Assembly (NCBI RefSeq): GCF_039536325.1
Contig: NZ_BAAAYO010000002.1
Location: forward strand, 682,001-746,000
DNA: 64,000 nucleotides
Source: Paenibacillus_AB hodogayensis
GTDB taxonomy: Bacteria; Bacillota; Bacilli; Paenibacillales; NBRC-103111
Direction of reading: 5' to 3'
Part shown: piece by piece, positions 54,001 to 61,885 of the stretch
How positions within the stretch are numbered: position 1 is the stretch's first letter
Layout of the letters: each line of letters begins with the position of its first letter
The notes under the pieces: model-generated
The model's database searches: none
The model's input: only the letters and a program-made list of their open reading frames with translations
What the model was told of the DNA's origin: nothing
Made by a program: the position numbers and the translations under genes

Positions 54001-55707
54001 GACGCCGAATCCTTGCTCCGCTCCGGACGGATCGGGTCGGACGAGAGAAGCCATTCTGGCGTCGAATTCAAGCGCCCATGGCCCGGCGCCGATATCGACG
54101 GCTTGGGTCATCTGCACTGCACTTGCCGCAGCGGCTCCGGCGTAAGTCAAATATCTCCCTTCTTCGGCAGGAAGCATACCTGGAACGGAACCGTTCGTTC
54201 GGCCATAGTCGGTAAAATACGCCTCCGCGGAGGGAGAATCTACCGTCCATTTCGCCTTCTGGAAATTGGAACCGTCGTCATCAATCAACCGATTGGGATC
54301 GCCGATCGCCGACGTATACAACAGCATAGAGTCCAAATAAACTTCATTCGTTCCCGACTCCCAATTCAGCGGCACGTTGGCGATGTTCACCCGGTCCGGA
54401 ATCCCCGCAGCCGCCGTAGAAATGTGCACGAATGTCGCCACAATGGCCCCATCCAGCTTTACATAAACCGTATCTGCTCCGTTGAAGGCAATTTCCCACT
54501 TGTGGAAAGCATCATCGACCGGCATTTGCACTTCTTCCCTGGATGAGGCATTCGCCATAATTTTATTCGTGTCGTTAAACGTAATCTTGTACCGTTTCTC
54601 AGCGGCATAAATATCGAAATAAACGCCCCGGTCCGCGTGGTTGGAGGAAGGCTTCATTAGATAAACAAAGCGCGCGGAAAATTCCAGCGTCCACGAGCCG
54701 GGACCGATCGGCACATTCTTCGATATTCGTACGTATTTGCCTTGGATACTGGCCTGTTCGTCGCCGTATAACAAGTACTGTCCCAATGGTACCGCTTTCA
54801 TATTTACGCCGTTCGGATTGCCTAGCGAGTTTTCGTTATCGGTGATGTACAATCCGTTAATGGGAGCCAGCGATCTGGACCAGCCTGCAGCGCTTAAGCG
54901 GGAAGCGTCATCTTCAAGCAGCATATCCACAAGAACTTCTTGACCGCCGGAGTACAGCGCCATGCTATCTATATACACTTCATTCGTGCCGGACTGCCAG
55001 TTGAGCGGAGCATTCAAAATAACGAGCTCGTCTCCTCTCCCTGTTACGGGAAATCCGATGTTGGCAAAGCTCGCCACCGTATTTCCGTCCAGCTTCACGG
55101 ACACCATGGTATTGCCGTCATAGGCGATTTGCCAGTCATGAAAATCGTTATCCTCCGGCATTACCGCTTCTTGCTGCACATAGGCGCCCGATGCATTCGT
55201 CATCGCCAAAATTTTGTTCGTATCGTTAAATGTAATTTTGTATTCTTTCCCAGCTGCGAATATTTCAAAGCTGATCCCGCGGTATACGGGAGACTGGCTC
55301 GGCTTCATCAAATCCACGAACTTGGCTGACAGCTCCAAGGTCCAAGCTGCGGGACCGATCGGCATCTTTTTCGATATCGTGCTGTATTGGGACAAGGCGC
55401 TGGCGTTCTGGTCCCCGTACAACAAGTACTGTCCAGCGGGGACGGGCTTCGTTGCCGTCAGTTTGGGATTGCCCAAGGAATGTGTAGAGTCGATAATGTA
55501 CACGCCGGCCTCAGGCGGTATTCGCCTGCTCCATCCTGCGGCTTGCAGGCTAGAACCATTGTCTTCGAAACGCAAAACTTTTCCCTCCTGCGGATCTGCG
55601 AGTGCGGTGTTTGGGGGCCCGAAAAATGGGGAAATGGGCCATATTCCGACTACGATCAAAACCATGACGAGCAAACTGATCCTTCTTCGCCATACAAGTG
55701 TAAACAT
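51031..55707 (-). CDS. Giant secreted multidomain protein, putative glycoside hydrolase
   Basis: The 1558-residue protein has a signal/anchor (about 8-36), three tandem ~205-residue jelly-roll-like domains (about 44-255, 261-466, 472-672; shared 'YLLYGD', 'ISKxxPIGP', 'YKITFNDTNK'), a beta region with a carbohydrate-binding look, a TIM-barrel-like region with 'RVIYNNDGYSDYF', 'NELGMDAYASLRMS' and 'LLRGVELDYSRYPY', and two C-terminal Ig-like repeats ('GSPYASDSWTNQSVVVSVYA' and 'GSPYSSGTWARQGVTASVYA'). The barrel resembles putative GHL10-like hydrolases; candidate acids include the Glu of GVELDY. ATG 55707 with GAGGTGTCGGC. It follows a solute-binding gene by 82 bases. Confidence 0.75.
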   Translation of the reverse strand: MFTLVWRRRISLLVMVLIVVGIWPISPFFGPPNTALADPQEGKVLRFEDNGSSLQAAGWSRRIPPEAGVYIIDSTHSLGNPKLTATKPVPAGQYLLYGDQNASALSQYSTISKKMPIGPAAWTLELSAKFVDLMKPSQSPVYRGISFEIFAAGKEYKITFNDTNKILAMTNASGAYVQQEAVMPEDNDFHDWQIAYDGNTMVSVKLDGNTVASFANIGFPVTGRGDELVILNAPLNWQSGTNEVYIDSMALYSGGQEVLVDMLLEDDASRLSAAGWSRSLAPINGLYITDNENSLGNPNGVNMKAVPLGQYLLYGDEQASIQGKYVRISKNVPIGPGSWTLEFSARFVYLMKPSSNHADRGVYFDIYAAEKRYKITFNDTNKIMANASSREEVQMPVDDAFHKWEIAFNGADTVYVKLDGAIVATFVHISTAAAGIPDRVNIANVPLNWESGTNEVYLDSMLLYTSAIGDPNRLIDDDGSNFQKAKWTVDSPSAEAYFTDYGRTNGSVPGMLPAEEGRYLTYAGAAAASAVQMTQAVDIGAGPWALEFDARMASLVRPDPSGAEQGFGVEVIAGGKKYQLLFNDNNKLYVSKGSGGYEVVESGLLSDTYYDNWGIAYDEHGRLIVSRNGSKLGFWSGAGVPVQQSDRISIVNQAAGAVGETKVYVDRIKLLKNLMPDWSRFRPLIAGATVLPTSDAAEITTVVPLFDADPLRFDTNRLTLEAELLQDGQVVNRIEQEVTGPTVLLPLTANGRSGWMDLSLKLKDGSVVKSEVSYKTDVYASVSLLQPGQTATSVTGQVYLFTDVDQAADSSGKPPWEAGWKLASYSYDGSDSGGLLVESTSEAGTLELPVSLHGWYGVYIGYVSGTEGLTVSAGTQSRSIVLDGVETSDPYGSKAIAEVFAFASDFQNGTVALSAIPGKQARVAYVKLKGLTPEEILLNAKPDEGAAGKRVIYNNDGYSDYFSGKYDTEQKLIDNAVTILAGQDANSLYWALGTTMLILRDSVAAGRPYASLTPEQERDLMRDGDKRVRDAVLGFVDAGKDPLTIVARKANELGMDAYASLRMSAFYNQNVYPWLNGNLYTDFANKGYLQKKSNGTPDVRMSYAYPEYREYIIDVLKEAVSVTDEQGQKLLRGVELDYSRYPYVLGYEPVLTNAYAVQYGTAPQQETTPGGQARWNEFKAGVMTEFMREVRSELPGQQISVRIPYDLYVQNGLDIETWIQEQLIDTLVVCTLSHETFFAEIGSFRDMTAGTGVKLYGNINGTLSGNDLTRQEEELLKRGIRIKTGHETVSKQQYLLRTHEFYEAGYDGVYIFNNWSGRADGGQSILGELGDKVKVEKWYQFAYPSEWVQNLVTVQPAQPPDLTPPDIAVTMATADGSPYASDSWTNQSVVVSVYAQDGQSGLALLEISQNEGVAWSVYGDTLRFERDGIYSLWIRATDKAGNEALERRTIKISTSGLMLTTQLQLFDGSPYSSGTWARQGVTASVYAEHRPGFTVTAVTYSLDEGDSWHPYAVSGPLKFEEDGIYPVWFQAEDEVGNRLLSKVWIRIDRHLHIRAALE
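53692..55578 (-). repeat. Three protein-level tandem repeats in the giant hydrolase
   Basis: Repeat units at about 55578-54943, 54927-54310 and 54294-53692 encode homologous domains. Units 1 and 2 are close (shared YKITFNDTNK and LNW-x-SGTNEVY-x-DSM-x-LY); unit 3 is diverged (YQLLFNDNNK, TKVYVDRIKLL). Boundaries are approximate. Confidence 0.8.
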
Positions 55708-55789
55708 GCCGACACCTCGATCCCGTTTATTTGCCCCAAAGCGGGGACAGTTGACCTTTATCAAGCCCCCTGTCCCGAACGTTCCTTCG

Positions 55790-57151
55790 TTATTTCTTTC
55801 CCGCCTTGATCTCCTCTATCTTTTTATTGGCCGCCTCGGTCGCTTCCCGGAAGGCTGTATTCATGTCCGCTTTACCCGTCACGACTTTCCGGAAAACGTT
55901 GTACAGCTCGTTCTGGGCTGTCGCGGTAAATTCGGAGAACGGTTCGGCCGGAACCGGAGCAAATTGCTTCGGCAGCAAGGCGCCGACATTTTTGCCCTTA
56001 TAGAAAGACGAATCTTGGCCGAATAGTTTCACGATCGATTTGTCGTTCAGAACGGGCAGCAGCGTACCTTGCTTGGCAGCCGCAGTCTGGAATTCGGCGG
56101 AAGTCAGGAAGGTCATCGCTTCGAATGCGGCTTCCTTATGCTTGCTCGTATTGAACATGGATAGGATAAACGGGTACGGCTGGTAGCCTATGCCCGGCTT
56201 TTCTTTCATCGTAGGATAAGTAATAAAGTCCCATTGATTTCCGAGAGCCGCCAACGATTCCTCGCCCAGCAGCGTGCCGCCCGGCTCGATCATGGCAACG
56301 GTTTGGTCTTTGACAAACAACGCGTTATGTACGTTCGATTCCAGCGATATTTTGTCCATGTCGTAGCCGGGGAGCTCAAATATGCGGAAAATGTCCTTCA
56401 AGTAATTTTTGAATTCGCTCGTATCGAAGGCGACCTTTTGCCCGGTGCTGTCAAACAGCTTCTGCGACACTTGGTTCAGTCTCATCAAATGGACGTAGGA
56501 AGCCAAAAAACCGCGATACTGTACACCGTTCTCACTGCGTGTCAGTTTCTTCGACATTTCATACAAATCGTCCCAAGTCATGCCGTCTTTCGGATAAGCG
56601 ACGCCGAATTTATCGAACACTCCTTTGTTGTAATACAAAGTGTTCGGCGACATGTAAATCGGAAGGCTAAACAGCTCGTTTTTGGTCGACAAGCTGCGCA
56701 CGGAACCGACTGCGGCCGGATCCAGTTGATTCAAATCGTAATTATATTGTTTGATCAGCGGAGTCAAATCAAATTGTCCCTCAAATTTCCTTATCGTCGA
56801 CTCGAATCCGGGGCCCGGAGTCGTTATGATCAAGTCCGGCAGCGTACCCGACACAACCATCTCCTCCAGCTGTTTCGGCCCGGTGTAGCTGATCGCTTTG
56901 ACCTTGATATGCGGGTATTTCTTCGTAATCGGCTCCGCAAACACTTTGGTGTTCTGGTCCTCGCCCCATGTGCCGTTGTAATGGAAAATCGATATTTCCA
57001 CAGGTTCCTTTGGCTTCTGCTGTACGTTTTCTTTGGCGCTTTCGGCGTTTGCGTCCTTGTCCGGGCTCTTTGTGGTTCCGCCGCACCCCGCCAGTGTCGA
57101 TACCGCCATAACTCCTGCCAGCCATAATAACAGGCTCCGCTTGTTTCTCAT
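55790..57151 (-). CDS. Extracellular solute-binding lipoprotein (family 1)
   Basis: This is a 453-residue lipoprotein with lipobox L-A-G-C23. The fold is of sugar-binding proteins: 'ISIFHYNGTWGEDQNTKV', 'VVSGTLPDLIITTPG', 'SLPIYMSPNTLYYNKGVFDKFG' (in part), 'WDDLYEMSKKL', 'MIEPGGTLLGEESLAALG'. ATG 57151 with GGGAGGGTC upstream; a longer in-frame extension to 57295 lacks a sensible signal. The hydrolase gene follows, but no permease genes are adjacent. Confidence 0.9.
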   Translation of the reverse strand: MRNKRSLLLWLAGVMAVSTLAGCGGTTKSPDKDANAESAKENVQQKPKEPVEISIFHYNGTWGEDQNTKVFAEPITKKYPHIKVKAISYTGPKQLEEMVVSGTLPDLIITTPGPGFESTIRKFEGQFDLTPLIKQYNYDLNQLDPAAVGSVRSLSTKNELFSLPIYMSPNTLYYNKGVFDKFGVAYPKDGMTWDDLYEMSKKLTRSENGVQYRGFLASYVHLMRLNQVSQKLFDSTGQKVAFDTSEFKNYLKDIFRIFELPGYDMDKISLESNVHNALFVKDQTVAMIEPGGTLLGEESLAALGNQWDFITYPTMKEKPGIGYQPYPFILSMFNTSKHKEAAFEAMTFLTSAEFQTAAAKQGTLLPVLNDKSIVKLFGQDSSFYKGKNVGALLPKQFAPVPAEPFSEFTATAQNELYNVFRKVVTGKADMNTAFREATEAANKKIEEIKAGKK

Positions 57152-57956
57152 ACGTGTAGACCCTCCCGTTTGCAATGTATAGCATTTCCTGAAAACGCAA
57201 CATACGCTTGACGGCGCTCCGAACGAAACCGTCCCCATTCCAATACAATCCGGTAAGCTAAGCTCCATCACCTCCTTAAAAATGAAAGTTTCCATCCTAT
57301 CCCAGTCGGAATTCAGCGGTTCCCGCTAATACGCGATTGAAAACGCTATCATTAAGTTGCATTCCATGATATCGATAAGGTCTGATTTTGTACCGGTTCG
57401 AGTCGGTTGTGTTCGTTTGCGTGTAAAATCGTGATGGAGGTCTTACCAAGATTCGCTTGAAGGTGTGCTCGTGGAGTGAAGGGCTTTTGGAGGAATCTCC
57501 GGGCATAGTATCTGAGGTGGCGGTAACATTGATGATATATCATGGTCATACCATAATACAACGTTACTTATTATGATATAGGTTTCTTTTGTAATCGTCA
57601 ATCCTATGTGTAGAAAAAAAGGAGAATTGTGCCATGCCTTCTAACGCTACGCCCCCAACGGTTTGAGCGATTAGGCCTTGCTCCGAAAGGGCGGATTCCA
57701 GAAATTGAGGGTTTTCCTGAGGTCTTTATGTATGGTAGCCTTCTACAAGTAGCCGAAACTCCGGATCATGGAAGTTGCAGGGATTTTCAATCTTGCTCTT
57801 TTATTCTGGAGTGCGGGGGATTTTTACACATGGGCGGTATGGCGGACTATGCCGTTCCATTCGGGGTGAATCGCGAAATGACGCGTAGGGTTGTAGCCCT
57901 CAATCCGAATCCGACAACTAACCTCGTAGGCGGACAAAAGGAGAGAAACGAATACC
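57152..57956. other. 805-base stretch without a recognised gene
   Basis: This stretch is AT-richer than its surroundings around 57500-57620. It contains dispersed repeat copy 3 (57376-57393). An excellent AAAGGAG (57617-57624) precedes ATG 57634, but that frame is only 10 codons long (to 57666). From about 57640 to 57900 one plus-strand frame stays open (57629-58159) yet overlaps the next gene and shows no known motif. It may be a decayed gene or element remnant. Confidence 0.5.
57376..57393 (-). repeat. Dispersed short repeat, copy 3
   Basis: TAAGGTCTGATTTTGTAC differs by one base from the copy at 37797-37818, with ATTCCA and ATA also conserved to its left. Confidence 0.65.
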
Positions 57957-58739
57957 GTGTTCAAATCGACCTGGAAGCGTATATGGCTTACGGGCGTCTT
58001 CGCCCTATTCTTGCTATCCTCTTCGGCGGTTTCGGCCGCAGGCCGTCCACTGGACCCGACTTTGCTGCAGCCTGTATGGTCGCCGCTGACAATGCAAAGC
58101 GATTTTCTGACCAAAACGAATGCGGATGCTTCTCCTTACAAAACGTTATCCTTATATAAACCGCTGCTCTTATCGGAAATGGCCCCCATCTGGGGCCCGA
58201 TGCTGCCGGGAGGGCTTAGCCCGCTGTTTGCCGCCATCGAGCCGTTGTCCTACACCGTCAAGTCGGGCGATACCTCCGACCCTGCCCTCTTCACGGCGCA
58301 AAAGACGGAGATCGCTGCCGCGCCCAAGGCAAAAATCGCGCCCGCGGCCGCGCCGGTCGAACCGGAACTGGTCGAAACAAAAAACAAAATCATTACCGCT
58401 ACCGGGGCGACGATTACGCCGAAGCAAACGATCGACGCCGTCGCTTCCGCCTACACAGGGAGTGCCGCGGAGAACGGCGGCTACGCCGGTAAAGACTATT
58501 TCGGCAATGCGCTGCAGGTCGGAACGATCGCTGTCGATCCCAAGATCATTCCGCTTGGCACGACCGTGTACGTGACGGGATACAATTATGACGGCCTGCC
58601 AGCTGGCGGCATGATTGCCAAAGCTTCCGATATCGGAGGGGCGATCAACGGAAGCCGGATCGATATTTATGTGCCCGATACGAGAGAAAAAGCGAAAAAA
58701 TTCGGTTATCAGAATGTTACCATCTACGTCGTCGACTAA
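57957..58739 (+). CDS. Secreted 3D-domain protein
   Basis: The 260-residue product starts at GTG 57957 behind AAAGGAGAG. It has a signal peptide (cut near VSA-AG), a variable middle (Ala/Pro-rich linker near 115-145) and a C-terminal 3D domain, the double-psi beta-barrel with three conserved Asp: 'AVDPKIIPLGT', 'ASDIGGAINGSRIDIYV' and 'YQNVTIYVVD'. 3D domains occur in resuscitation/cell-wall hydrolase-like proteins such as YocH and YabE. Here no LysM or G5 domain is attached. Confidence 0.87.
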   Translation: MFKSTWKRIWLTGVFALFLLSSSAVSAAGRPLDPTLLQPVWSPLTMQSDFLTKTNADASPYKTLSLYKPLLLSEMAPIWGPMLPGGLSPLFAAIEPLSYTVKSGDTSDPALFTAQKTEIAAAPKAKIAPAAAPVEPELVETKNKIITATGATITPKQTIDAVASAYTGSAAENGGYAGKDYFGNALQVGTIAVDPKIIPLGTTVYVTGYNYDGLPAGGMIAKASDIGGAINGSRIDIYVPDTREKAKKFGYQNVTIYVVD

Positions 58740-58756
58740 GGTCGACGGCTTTTTTA
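58728..58756. terminator. Terminator after the 3D gene
   Basis: GTCGTCGAC and GTCGACGGC form the stem with a 4-base loop, followed by T6; the stem overlaps the last codons of the gene. Confidence 0.75.
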
Positions 58757-59740
58757 TTTGTCTTTCGACAAATGCAGCAGCTCGGGCACCGTCACAAGAT
58801 GATATCCCTGGCTTTTCAGCTTCGTAATAATACCGGGCAGCGCCTTGACCGTTCCGCTCAAATCCTGACTGCTCCCGCCGGCCGAATGCTGAAGAACGAT
58901 CGATCCGGCTTTCGTATGGCCCAGAATATTGCCGGTTACCTGCTGCTCGCCGAGGTTTTTCCAATCCAGCGAATCGACGTTCCAGTTCACGATAACATAA
59001 CCCCGACTGTTCGCCCATCGCAGCTGCTCTTCGTTGATTTCGCCGTACGGGGGGCGCAGCAGCTTTGGACGATAACCCGCAAGACGGTTCAGCACTTCCT
59101 CCGATTGCTCGATTTCTCCGGCAAACCGGTCGACGGTGATTTTCGTGAACAACGGATGACCGTAAGAATGATTGCCGATCGTATGCCCCTCGCGGACGAT
59201 CCGTTTGACAATGTTCGGGTGGGCCTCCGCTTTTTTGCCAAGCAAAAAGAAGGTGGCTTTCACGCCATGCTCCTTCAGCACGTCCAGCACTTGCGGAGTA
59301 AACCGTTCGTCCGGTCCATCGTCAAAGGTCAAGGCGACACCCCGCTCCTGAGAAGCGCCGCTTACTTTGAAGATATCCGGATATTTGGCGCGCAGCTGCG
59401 GCAACGTAAGCTTGCCGGAAGAGCCGGACTGCGATTTCTGAACCGATACGGACGGCGTTTTCGGCTGCGGCTTCTGCTTGACGGCCGGAGCTTCTGCCGG
59501 AGGCGGAGCAGCCACTACCGGCGGCACGGAAAAGGTCTTCGCCCGCTCTTTTTCGCTGCTCGCCGTCTCCGCCAACAGCTCGCCGTCGGAGACGAACGTC
59601 GCGGGATCGGATCCCAGCATCTTTGCCCCTGTGTGCGGCTCGGAACGGGTCTCAGGAACGCCGGCCGGCCGCCGCGAATCCGCGCATCCCGCTGTCGTAA
59701 TAAGTACGCAGCAAAGCGCAATACCGATAACGCTCTTCAT
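58754..59740 (-). CDS. Polysaccharide deacetylase lipoprotein (NodB domain)
   Basis: The 328-residue product has a short signal ending at a probable lipobox C19, a Pro/Ala-rich linker (about 60-110) and a CE4 NodB domain. The catalytic motifs are intact: 'TFDDGPD' (Asp base and metal Asp), 'HSYGHP' (metal His), 'RPPYGE' and 'IVLQHSA'. It removes acetyl groups from wall or exopolysaccharide GlcNAc/MurNAc. ATG 59740 after GGGAGGGAAAGTCC. Confidence 0.92.
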   Translation of the reverse strand: MKSVIGIALCCVLITTAGCADSRRPAGVPETRSEPHTGAKMLGSDPATFVSDGELLAETASSEKERAKTFSVPPVVAAPPPAEAPAVKQKPQPKTPSVSVQKSQSGSSGKLTLPQLRAKYPDIFKVSGASQERGVALTFDDGPDERFTPQVLDVLKEHGVKATFFLLGKKAEAHPNIVKRIVREGHTIGNHSYGHPLFTKITVDRFAGEIEQSEEVLNRLAGYRPKLLRPPYGEINEEQLRWANSRGYVIVNWNVDSLDWKNLGEQQVTGNILGHTKAGSIVLQHSAGGSSQDLSGTVKALPGIITKLKSQGYHLVTVPELLHLSKDK

Positions 59741-59848
59741 GGACTTTCCCTCCCGTAGGACCCGTAATACGGCTTAGTATGCTTGTTCGGGAGGGAATTA
59801 TCCGTTACTCGATTATGGAAGGGCGCTTCACGTTCATGCCGCCGCTTC

Positions 59849-60526
59849 TCATTCCGCCGCGGCCTCCAGCCGGTAGCCGAGCCCGCGGATCGTTTTGATT
59901 TTGAATGAATGCTTGTCTTCCGGAAACCGTTCCCGCAGCCGCTTAATATGCACGTCCACGGTACGCTCGTCTCCTTCGTAATCGAACCCCCATATTTGTT
60001 CGATCAGGTGATCGCGGGAAAACGTTTTGCCGGGATAGCTAGCCAGCCGGAACAATAGCTCGAACTCCTTCAGCGGCAGCGTCAAGCTTTTTCCGTCCAC
60101 CGCCGTCTCGTACGTTTTGCGATTCAGCGTCAGCTCGCCGACCTGGACGGTTTGCGAGGAAGCGATTTTGTACCGTTTCAGAAGAGCCTTGACCCGGACG
60201 ACGAGCTCGGCCGGCTGGAACGGCTTAACCAGATAGTCGTCGGTGCCGAGCTCGAACCCTTTTACCTTCTGAGACGTCTCGCCTTTGGCCGTTAGCATAA
60301 GCAGCGGAATATCGTAATGCTCCCTCAACTCGCGGCAAAGCTCCCAGCCATCCATATTCGGCATCATAATGTCCAGGATAACCATATCCGCCTGCATCGT
60401 CCCAAGCTTGGACAAAGCCTCCACGCCGTCAGACGCTTCGATCGTATCGAATCCTTCCCGTTCCATAAAATGCTTGATCAATTCACGAATGTGCGGATCG
60501 TCGTCCACGATCAAGAGTCGGGTCAC
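59849..60526 (-). CDS. OmpR/PhoB-family response regulator (no adjacent kinase)
   Basis: The 225-residue product has a receiver domain with phospho-acceptor D52 (ILDIMMP), 'LTAKGE' and 'DYLVKPF', then a winged-helix DNA-binding domain ('YPGKTFSRDHLIEQIWG', 'RTVDVHIKRLRERF', 'IRGLGYRLE'). No histidine kinase gene is next to it; the deacetylase gene follows after 109 bases without an obvious terminator. ATG 60526 after AAGGGGGCTTTC. Confidence 0.9.
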   Translation of the reverse strand: MTRLLIVDDDPHIRELIKHFMEREGFDTIEASDGVEALSKLGTMQADMVILDIMMPNMDGWELCRELREHYDIPLLMLTAKGETSQKVKGFELGTDDYLVKPFQPAELVVRVKALLKRYKIASSQTVQVGELTLNRKTYETAVDGKSLTLPLKEFELLFRLASYPGKTFSRDHLIEQIWGFDYEGDERTVDVHIKRLRERFPEDKHSFKIKTIRGLGYRLEAAAE

Positions 60527-60739
60527 GAGAAAGCCCCCTTTTGATGATTTCTTGTGAACTCAGTATAACGCCATTTTATGAACTCCAGATGAACCGCATT
60601 GAAGATTTGCCCTGGGAAAAGTTAACGCATGTTTCTTCGAGGACAGAGGGTGGGAACTACCGCAAGAGGAAAGGAAAAGAAGGGGTGCGTCTTGCAGATC
60701 CCGGCGAGCGGGTGTTATTGAAGGAAAAGGAGCGGCGGC

Positions 60740-61171
60740 TCACACCTGCTCCGGCTGAACGATCGAGCGGATCACCTGGCTAAGCGTAATGCCGGCCAGC
60801 TCGTTCTCCATGGCCGCCTGGACTTGGCGGAGATTCGTTTCGAGGGCGCCTTGAATATGCTGACCGACGCTGCAGTCGGGATTCGGTTTGTCGTGAATCG
60901 CGAACAGTCTGTCCGTTTCATCGTCCCTTACCGCCTTGTATACGTCATACAGCGTAATGTGCTCGACGGGACGGGCGAGCTTGGCTCCGGCTACGCCCGG
61001 GCTCGTCAGCACCAGCCCCGCCTTGCTCAGCATGCTCGTAATTCTCCGCACGACAACCGGATTCGTATTCACGCTCGCCGCTATATAGTCCGAAGTGTTG
61101 CGGCCATCCTTGTTCACTTCGAGCAAAGACAAGATATGAACGCCGACCGCAAAACGGCTGTTGATCGCCAC
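60740..61171 (-). CDS. Rrf2 family transcriptional regulator (YwnA-like)
   Basis: The 143-residue product has an N-terminal winged helix ('FAVGVHILSLLE', 'SDYIAASVNTNPVVVRRITS' in part, 'AGLVLTSPGVAGAKLARP') and a dimer helix. Only one Cys is in the sensor loop (C100 in NPDCSVGQ), not the three of IscR-type proteins, so thiol sensing is more likely than an iron-sulfur cluster. The plus-strand gap to the next gene (60527-60739) holds nothing I can name. Confidence 0.87.
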   Translation of the reverse strand: MAINSRFAVGVHILSLLEVNKDGRNTSDYIAASVNTNPVVVRRITSMLSKAGLVLTSPGVAGAKLARPVEHITLYDVYKAVRDDETDRLFAIHDKPNPDCSVGQHIQGALETNLRQVQAAMENELAGITLSQVIRSIVQPEQV

Positions 61172-61265
61172 CTGCCCGCACCTCCTGAATGTGTACCCGT
61201 ATCATGACAGTCATTGTAGCTTGAACCGCTATCCCCGTCAACAGCCGTCACCGGGCGAAGTCGCC

Positions 61266-61781
61266 TTATTCCCAGGAATACGTGGTAGTCAGGAAGTCGG
61301 CGAACTTCTTGCTCTCCTCGCGGCGGTGCCTCCGCATATGCGCCCGTCCAACAGCCGTCTGATGGAGCTGGATTTCCTCCTCCGTCTCCGGTACGACCTG
61401 CGGAACCGGAACCGGCTTCTTGTCTTCGCCAAGCGCTACGAACGTCAGGAAAGACGTCGCCGCAATATGGCGCTCTCCGGAAAGCATATCTTCCGTAATC
61501 ACTTTCACGAATACTTCCATCGACGTCCGTCCCGTATAGGTGACGAACGATTCGAGGCATACCGAAGCCGTCATCGGAATGGGCGACAAAAAATCGACGG
61601 AGTCGGTAGACGCCGTTACCGCCGAGCGCCGGCAATGCTTGGCTGCGGAGATCGAAGCGATATCGTCGATATACGCCATCAGCTTGCCGCCGAATAACGT
61701 ATTGTAGTTGTTTACGTCCGTCGGAAACACCCGGAACGTCTTGTAGCAGCGGGTCTCTTTCACAAATCGTTGTTCCACCAT
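61266..61781 (-). CDS. Acyl-CoA thioesterase (hotdog fold)
   Basis: The 171-residue product hydrolyses acyl-CoA. Hotdog signature 'NTLFGGKLMAYIDDIASISA' (N and D residues of the active site), with 'TASTDSVDFLSPIPM' and 'YTGRTSMEVFVKVI' as in YciA/YkhA-type enzymes. ATG 61781 is chosen; a GTG at 61790 would add three residues. Monocistronic. Confidence 0.9.
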   Translation of the reverse strand: MVEQRFVKETRCYKTFRVFPTDVNNYNTLFGGKLMAYIDDIASISAAKHCRRSAVTASTDSVDFLSPIPMTASVCLESFVTYTGRTSMEVFVKVITEDMLSGERHIAATSFLTFVALGEDKKPVPVPQVVPETEEEIQLHQTAVGRAHMRRHRREESKKFADFLTTTYSWE

Positions 61782-61885
61782 ATTTCCCACGCCTTTCCGC
61801 CGGCCTGCCGGATCTATCGATTCGGGGCTCCGGTCACGTTTACGGTTATTGTACTACTCCGCACAGCCGTTCACAACGACGCCGT

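Noticed and set aside
60541..60783. Plus-strand 80-codon frame between the response regulator and the Rrf2 gene
   Set aside because: It overlaps the Rrf2 3' end, lacks a ribosome site and has a composition unlike real proteins.
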